Assembly (NCBI GenBank): GCA_046728975.1
Contig: JBKPFU010000073.1
Coordinates: 1-64,000 of the forward strand
Length of the DNA: 64,000 nt
DNA from: JBKPFU01 sp046728975
GTDB lineage: Bacteria > Actinomycetota > Thermoleophilia > Gaiellales > Gaiellaceae
Direction: 5' to 3'
Shown here: positions 60,149-64,000 of the stretch, piece after piece
Numbering within the stretch: the first letter of the stretch is position 1
Layout of the letters: every line of letters starts with the position of its first letter
Translations under genes and position numbers: made by a program
The notes under the pieces: model-generated
The model's database searches: none
Told to the model about the DNA's origin: nothing
Seen by the model: only the letters and a program-made list of their open reading frames with translations

Positions 60149-61438
60149 CTATGTGAGGCCGAACGTCTGCGCGAGCAGGAAGACGTTCAGCGCCGAGATC
60201 AACGTGGCGACCACGGCCGCCGTCACCGTGGTCGCGCGCCGGTTCGCGAGCGGGCCCATGATGTCGCGGCGGCTGGTGAACATGACAAGCGGGATCAGCG
60301 CGAACGGGATGCCGAACGAGAGCACGACCTGACTGATCACCAGCGTCCGGGACGGATCGACCCCGATCCCGATCACGAGCAGCGCCGGGATCATCGTTAC
60401 CGCGCGCCGGACGAAGAGGGGAATCCGGCGGCGGATGAAGCCTTGCATCACGACCTGACCGGAAAGCGTCCCGACGGTCGAGCTCGAGAGACCGGAGGCG
60501 AGCAGCGCGAGTGCGAAGAGGGTGCTCGAGGCGCCGCCGAGGATCGGCTCCAGCGTTCGATGCGCGCCCTCCAGCGAATCGACGTCGTTCAGCCCGCTCT
60601 CGAAGAAGACGCTCGCGGCCATCACGAGCATCGACATGTTGATCACACCCGCGATCGACATCGCGATGATCACGTCGATCCGCGTGTACTTGTAGAGCTT
60701 CTTCGCCTCCGCGTCGTTCTGGGGAACAACGCGGTTCTGCAGCAGCGCCGAGTGGAGGTAGATGACGTGCGGCATCACGGTCGCACCGAGGATCCCGACG
60801 GCGAGCAGCACCGACTCCGAGCCGGCGAAGGCGGGGACGACGGCGTGATGGGCGACCGAGCCGAGCGGAGGATCGGCGTAGAAGAGCTCGGCAATGTACG
60901 AGACGCCGATCACGCCCACGAGGGAGGCGATCACCACCTCGAACGGCCGGAAGCCGAAGCGCTGAAGCCCGAGGATCGCGAAAGTGACGGCCCCGGTGAT
61001 CAGCGCCGCCGGAAAGAGGTCGATCCCGAGGAGCAGATGGAAGCCGAGCGCCGCGCCGAGGAACTCGGCCAGGTCGGTCGCCATCGCGATGAGCTCGGCC
61101 TGAATCCAGAGCCCGATCGTGGTCTTGCGCGCAAAGCGCTCCCGGCAGACCTCCGGCAGGTTCCGGCCGGTGGCGATGCCGAGTTTCGCCGACAGCGTCT
61201 GGATCAGCATCGCCATCAGGTTCGAGGCGACGATCACCCAGACGAGCGTGAAGCCGAACTTCGAGCCCCCTGCGATGTTCGTGGCGAAGTTGCCGGGATC
61301 CATGTACGCGACGCACGCGACAAACGCCGGGCCGAGGAACGGAAGGATCCGGAGCGGGTGGGGGGCGCCGCGAAGAACGCGCTCGGCGGCCCCGATCGGC
61401 TGCGCGGCAGCGACAGCGTCTGCGCGCGTGGCCATCAT
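60149..61438 (-). CDS. mntH: Nramp-family divalent metal transporter (Mn/Fe)
   Basis: 429 residues, eleven or so membrane helices. The Asp-Pro-Gly-Asn metal site is in CVAYMDPGNFATNIAGGSKF, with M-P-H in GATVMPHVIYLHSALLQNRV on the sixth helix, both needed for Mn2+ and Fe2+ selection. It imports Mn2+ with protons. A palindromic box at 61459 lies just upstream, consistent with repression by an MntR/DtxR-type regulator. The gene follows hpt on the same strand. Confidence 0.93.
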   Translation of the reverse strand: MMATRADAVAAAQPIGAAERVLRGAPHPLRILPFLGPAFVACVAYMDPGNFATNIAGGSKFGFTLVWVIVASNLMAMLIQTLSAKLGIATGRNLPEVCRERFARKTTIGLWIQAELIAMATDLAEFLGAALGFHLLLGIDLFPAALITGAVTFAILGLQRFGFRPFEVVIASLVGVIGVSYIAELFYADPPLGSVAHHAVVPAFAGSESVLLAVGILGATVMPHVIYLHSALLQNRVVPQNDAEAKKLYKYTRIDVIIAMSIAGVINMSMLVMAASVFFESGLNDVDSLEGAHRTLEPILGGASSTLFALALLASGLSSSTVGTLSGQVVMQGFIRRRIPLFVRRAVTMIPALLVIGIGVDPSRTLVISQVVLSFGIPFALIPLVMFTSRRDIMGPLANRRATTVTAAVVATLISALNVFLLAQTFGLT

Positions 61439-61458
61439 GGCGCCAGTGTAGCGAAATG

Positions 61459-61472
61459 TTAGGCTTGCCTAA
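61459..61472 (-). promoter_or_regulatory. DtxR/MntR-like operator
   Basis: TTAGGCTTGCCTAA is a perfect palindrome of TTAGGC/GCCTAA with two central bases, close to the DtxR-family box TTAGG...CCTAA. It ends 20 bases upstream of the Nramp gene's start and overlaps the stop codon of hpt. A metal-dependent repressor binding here would cut off transporter synthesis when Mn is high. Confidence 0.75.
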
Positions 61473-62005
61473 ACTTTTGCGACGTGCAGGCCGGGCAGGT
61501 TGCGGTACCGCTCCGCGATGTCGAAGCCGTAGCCCACGAAGAACTCGTCCGGAACGACGAACCCGGTGTATCGCACCGGCAGATCGTCGACGAGCCGGCG
61601 ATACGGCCGATCGAGCAGCGTCGCGATCGCGAGCGAGCGCGGAGAGCGCAGGCGGAGAACGCTGCGCAGGTAGTTGAGGGTGAGACCGGTGTCGACGATG
61701 TCCTCGACGAGCAGCACGTCGCGGTCAGTGATCTCGGAATCGAGGTCTTTGACCAAGCGGACCCGGGAGTGCCCGCCGACCTCGCCGCCCCCGAACGCCG
61801 CCAGCTCGACGAAGTCGATCGCGTGGCCGGTGGGAAGCTCGCGCGAAAGGTCGGCGAGGAAGACGAAGCTTCCCTTGAGCAAGCCGACCAGCAGCAGTTG
61901 ACCCGCCTCGTAGTCGGCAGCAATCTCGGCGCCCAACTCCGCCACGCGGGCGCGGATCTCCTCGGCGCGCAGGTAGACGTCCCCGATTCTGGGACCGGGG
62001 CTCAG
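61469..62005 (-). CDS. hpt: Hypoxanthine phosphoribosyltransferase (start probably CTG)
   Basis: 178 residues if CTG at 62005 is used, which overlaps the preceding TGA as CTGA; the first canonical start, GTG at 61945, would lose the N-terminal DVYLRAEEIRARV that family members have. PRPP-binding loop VLLVEDIVDTGLTLNYL is intact, with LLVGLLKGSFVFLADLSREL and PDEFFVGYGFDIAERYRN. It salvages hypoxanthine and guanine. The stop lies inside the MntR-type box of the downstream transporter gene. Confidence 0.9.
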   Translation of the reverse strand: MSPGPRIGDVYLRAEEIRARVAELGAEIAADYEAGQLLLVGLLKGSFVFLADLSRELPTGHAIDFVELAAFGGGEVGGHSRVRLVKDLDSEITDRDVLLVEDIVDTGLTLNYLRSVLRLRSPRSLAIATLLDRPYRRLVDDLPVRYTGFVVPDEFFVGYGFDIAERYRNLPGLHVAKV

Positions 62006-62367
62006 CGGAGCTGGTACCGCTGCGCGAGACGCTCGAGATCGCGCTTGTAGAAGAGCTTGACCCGCACGTCGGGATAGCGCTGGCGCAGCTTCCGGAGCTT
62101 CTTGTTCTTCCGCGTGACGAGCGGCTGCCGCATCGTCGTGACCTCGAGGTAGAGATCCTGCTCGGGCAGGTAGAAGTCCGGTGTAAAGGCCTCGGTAATC
62201 CGCCCGGACTCGTCCTGTTCGAGGGCGAAGGTCCGCGGCTCATACGCCCACGGAACGCGGTAGTAGTCGAGGATCTGCGCGCACTCCCGCTCGGCGTCGT
62301 TGGCGAAGCGCGGCGGCTCTGTCCCCCGATATGCCTGGAAATCGCGCAATTTCGCGGCCGACAACAA
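62002..62367 (-). CDS. PD-(D/E)XK-like nuclease-fold protein
   Basis: 121 residues from TTG at 62367. RFANDAERECAQILDYYRVP supplies a Glu-containing first helix, FTPDFYLPEQDLYLEVTTMR gives P-D-F-x-L/x-E (D-x(n)-E-x-T), the hallmark of PD-(D/E)XK and Vsr-like nuclease cores, and NKKLRKLRQRYPDVRVKLFY completes it. The expected Lys (E-x-K) is Thr here. Closely related small proteins occur beside hpt in other actinobacteria. The target is unknown. It overlaps hpt as CTGA and is divergent from the phosphate genes. Confidence 0.7.
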   Translation of the reverse strand: MLSAAKLRDFQAYRGTEPPRFANDAERECAQILDYYRVPWAYEPRTFALEQDESGRITEAFTPDFYLPEQDLYLEVTTMRQPLVTRKNKKLRKLRQRYPDVRVKLFYKRDLERLAQRYQLR

Positions 62368-62425
62368 GGGTAGCAGCGGGTTCGGATGCGGCCGTGGCGC
62401 GGAAATTGGTATACGGCAGCCCGCA

Positions 62426-63043
62426 ATCGTACGCCTGATCCCCCAGAACCGAGCCTTCTTCGACCTCTACTCGCGCGCGTCCGCGAACACGGTCGAGATC
62501 GCTCGCCTTCTCGTCGAGCTGCTCGACCGGTTCCCCGATGACGGCGCGGAGCTGATCACGCGGATCAAGGAGCGCGAGCACGAGGGTGACCACCTCACGC
62601 ACGAGGTCGTCGACCTGCTCAACCGGACGTTCGTGACGCCCTTCGATCGCGACGACATGTACCGACTCGCGGGAGCGCTCGACGACATCTGCGACCACGT
62701 CGACGAGGCGGCCGACAACCTCGGCATCTTCGGCGTGGAGCGCGTCCCCGACAAGGCCCGCGCCCAGGCCGAGGTGATTCTTCGCGCTGCCCGTAACCTC
62801 GACGAGGCGATCGGCCGGCTCGAAGGCTTCAAGGACTCAACGGCGCAGCTGATCGAGCTCCGCCGCCTCGAGGACGAGGGCGATCGCCTCGTCCGCGACG
62901 CCATCGCCGAGCTGTTCCAGTCGGGGCAGGATCCGATCGCGATCATCCGCTGGAAGGACATCCACGAGCGGCTCGAGGAGGCGGTCGACGCGCTCGAGCG
63001 CGCCGCCGACGTGCTCGAGGCAATCCTGGTCAAAAACCGCTAA
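62426..63043 (+). CDS. DUF47/PhoU-like regulator of PiT transporter, start uncertain
   Basis: 205 residues if ATC at 62426 is used (M-VRLIPQNRAFFDLYSRAS is the normal N-terminus of this family). No ATG, GTG or TTG is found in frame from about 62380 to well into the protein. ITRIKEREHEGDHLTHEVVD, NRTFVTPFDRDDMYRLAGAL and DDICDHVDEAADNL have the E-x-x-x-D and D-x-x-x-D metal-binding pattern of PhoU-like helices. DUF47 genes nearly always precede PiT transporters, as here. It probably modulates phosphate uptake. Confidence 0.85.
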   Translation: MVRLIPQNRAFFDLYSRASANTVEIARLLVELLDRFPDDGAELITRIKEREHEGDHLTHEVVDLLNRTFVTPFDRDDMYRLAGALDDICDHVDEAADNLGIFGVERVPDKARAQAEVILRAARNLDEAIGRLEGFKDSTAQLIELRRLEDEGDRLVRDAIAELFQSGQDPIAIIRWKDIHERLEEAVDALERAADVLEAILVKNR

Positions 63044-64000
63044 TTGGAGGACATCCTTCTTGTCACCGTCGTGGTGGTGGCGCTCGGGTTCGACTTCACG
63101 AACGGCTTCCACGACACGGCGAACGCGGTCGCAACGTCGGTCTCGACGCGTGCGCTGTCGCCCCGGCTGGCCGTAGTGGTCGCGGCGGTGGCGAACCTCG
63201 CCGGCGCGTTCGTCACGACCGCGGTCGCGAAGACCGTCGGCAAGGGGATCATCGACCCGGCCCTCGCGACCTCCCAGACGGTTCTGGCGGCGCTCGCCGG
63301 AGCGATCACCTGGAACCTCCTCACCTGGTGGTTCGGCCTCCCGTCCAGTTCGTCGCACGCACTGATCGGGGGCCTGGTGGGGGCGGCGCTGGCCCAGTCG
63401 GGATCAAGCGGCGTCGAGTGGCACGGCCTCGCCCACAACGTCGCCATCCCGGCCGTGATCGCGCCGGCGATCGCCTTCGCCGGCGCGTTCTTGCTGCTGC
63501 TCGCGATCTACTGGCTGCTCGTCTGGATCACCCCCGGCCTCGCGAACCGCACCTTCCGGCTCGGCCAGCTCGGCTCAGGCACCTGGATGGCCTTCACGCA
63601 TGGTGCAAACGACGCGCAGAAGACGATGGGCGTGATCACGCTGGCGCTCGTGACCAGCGGCCACCAGGAGGAGTTCGATCACATCCCGACGTGGGTGATC
63701 GTGGCCGCGGGCCTCGCGATCGCGGCCGGAACGTACGTCGGAGGCTGGAGGATCATGCGGACGCTCGGCCAGCGCGTCTTCAGCATCGAGCCGCCGAGCG
63801 GCTTCGCGGCGCAGGCGACGGCCGGCGTCACGATCTACGCCGCGACGAAGTACGGCTACCCGCTCTCGACGACACACGTGATCTCGGGCGCGGTCATGGG
63901 CGCCGGCGCGACCAAGCGACTCTCGGCCGTCCGCTGGGGCGTCGCCGGGAACATCGTCGCCGCCTGGATCCTGACCGTCCCCGCCGCCGCGCTCGTGGCC
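63044..64000 (+). CDS. pit: PiT-family inorganic phosphate transporter, 3' end outside window
   Basis: TTG at 63044 follows the DUF47 stop with no space. About 319 residues are visible before the window ends. The family signature is twofold: ALGFDFTNGFHDTANAVATS near the start and WMAFTHGANDAQKTMGVITL in the middle, along with FGLPSSSSHALIGGLVGAAL and PLSTTHVISGAVMGAG. It co-transports phosphate with H+ or Na+ (metal-phosphate). The downstream end is cut off. Confidence 0.93.
   Translation, partial: MEDILLVTVVVVALGFDFTNGFHDTANAVATSVSTRALSPRLAVVVAAVANLAGAFVTTAVAKTVGKGIIDPALATSQTVLAALAGAITWNLLTWWFGLPSSSSHALIGGLVGAALAQSGSSGVEWHGLAHNVAIPAVIAPAIAFAGAFLLLLAIYWLLVWITPGLANRTFRLGQLGSGTWMAFTHGANDAQKTMGVITLALVTSGHQEEFDHIPTWVIVAAGLAIAAGTYVGGWRIMRTLGQRVFSIEPPSGFAAQATAGVTIYAATKYGYPLSTTHVISGAVMGAGATKRLSAVRWGVAGNIVAAWILTVPAAALVA

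Overview
The window is a GC-rich, gene-dense bacterial chromosome segment. Many genes start with GTG or TTG, and stop and start codons are very often overlapped (ATGA, GTGA, TTGA). The gene content suggests a deep-branching actinobacterium, most likely Thermoleophilia (Gaiellales or Solirubrobacterales). Pointers are several cyclase/AAA/TPR giant regulators, tandem MshEN-domain proteins, a PASTA-fused cupredoxin, a Ku protein and a group 1/2 sigma factor beside an actinobacterial transglycosylase. This placement is inference; there is no rRNA or other marker to fix it.

Layout: 1-7.9 kb is accessory. It holds a truncated sialidase-like secreted protein, small enzymes (VOC, Rid-like, ABM monooxygenase), a multiply frameshifted MshEN pseudogene, an ATP-grasp enzyme and a secreted repeat protein. 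7.9-14.2 kb has the first cyclase/AAA/TPR regulator, an MFS exporter, a transglycosylase-like secreted protein and a sigma-70 factor. 14.2-21.1 kb is one minus-strand run of ten end-overlapping genes: nucleotidyltransferase, epimerase, zinc dehydrogenase and a seven-gene Mrp-type cation/proton antiporter whose order resembles the antiporter part of archaeal Mbh complexes. 21.1-24.9 kb has a phosphoesterase, a DGPF/ECF sigma pair, YjbQ and a copper lipoprotein. A tRNA with a CAT anticodon follows at 24,979, trailed by two degraded copies of its 3' end.

25.5-36.9 kb carries the second cyclase/AAA/TPR regulator, Ku, a TetR regulator, a glycosyltransferase remnant, pdxS, an FAD oxidoreductase paired with a cyclic-nucleotide-binding-fold protein and an M36-type metalloprotease. 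37-48.9 kb is the conserved core: pdxT, yebC, (inserted cupredoxin-PASTA gene), ruvC-ruvA-ruvB, recJ, relA/spoT and a methyltransferase, with an ArsR/SRPBCC pair and a cupin between. 49-60 kb has a metzincin-like secreted protein, thioesterase, P1 peptidase, phosphoglucomutase/phosphomannomutase, the third cyclase/AAA/TPR regulator, a TIM-barrel enzyme and a cell-wall hydrolase (M23). 60-64 kb has an Nramp metal transporter with a palindromic operator, hpt with a nuclease-like partner, and a PhoU-like/PiT phosphate transport pair running off the right end.

The main functional themes are DNA repair (Ku, RuvABC, RecJ), stringent response (RelA/SpoT), PLP synthesis (PdxS, PdxT), ion and phosphate transport, cell-wall remodelling and three large sensor-like signalling proteins. 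I found no CRISPR array, complete insertion sequence or prophage. The most unusual points are the lack of canonical start codons in several clearly coding, end-overlapping genes, an insertion flanked by 14-bp repeats that separates pdxT from yebC, the cupredoxin-polyproline-PASTA fusion, the tRNA-tail repeats, and a four-half-site ArsR operator.
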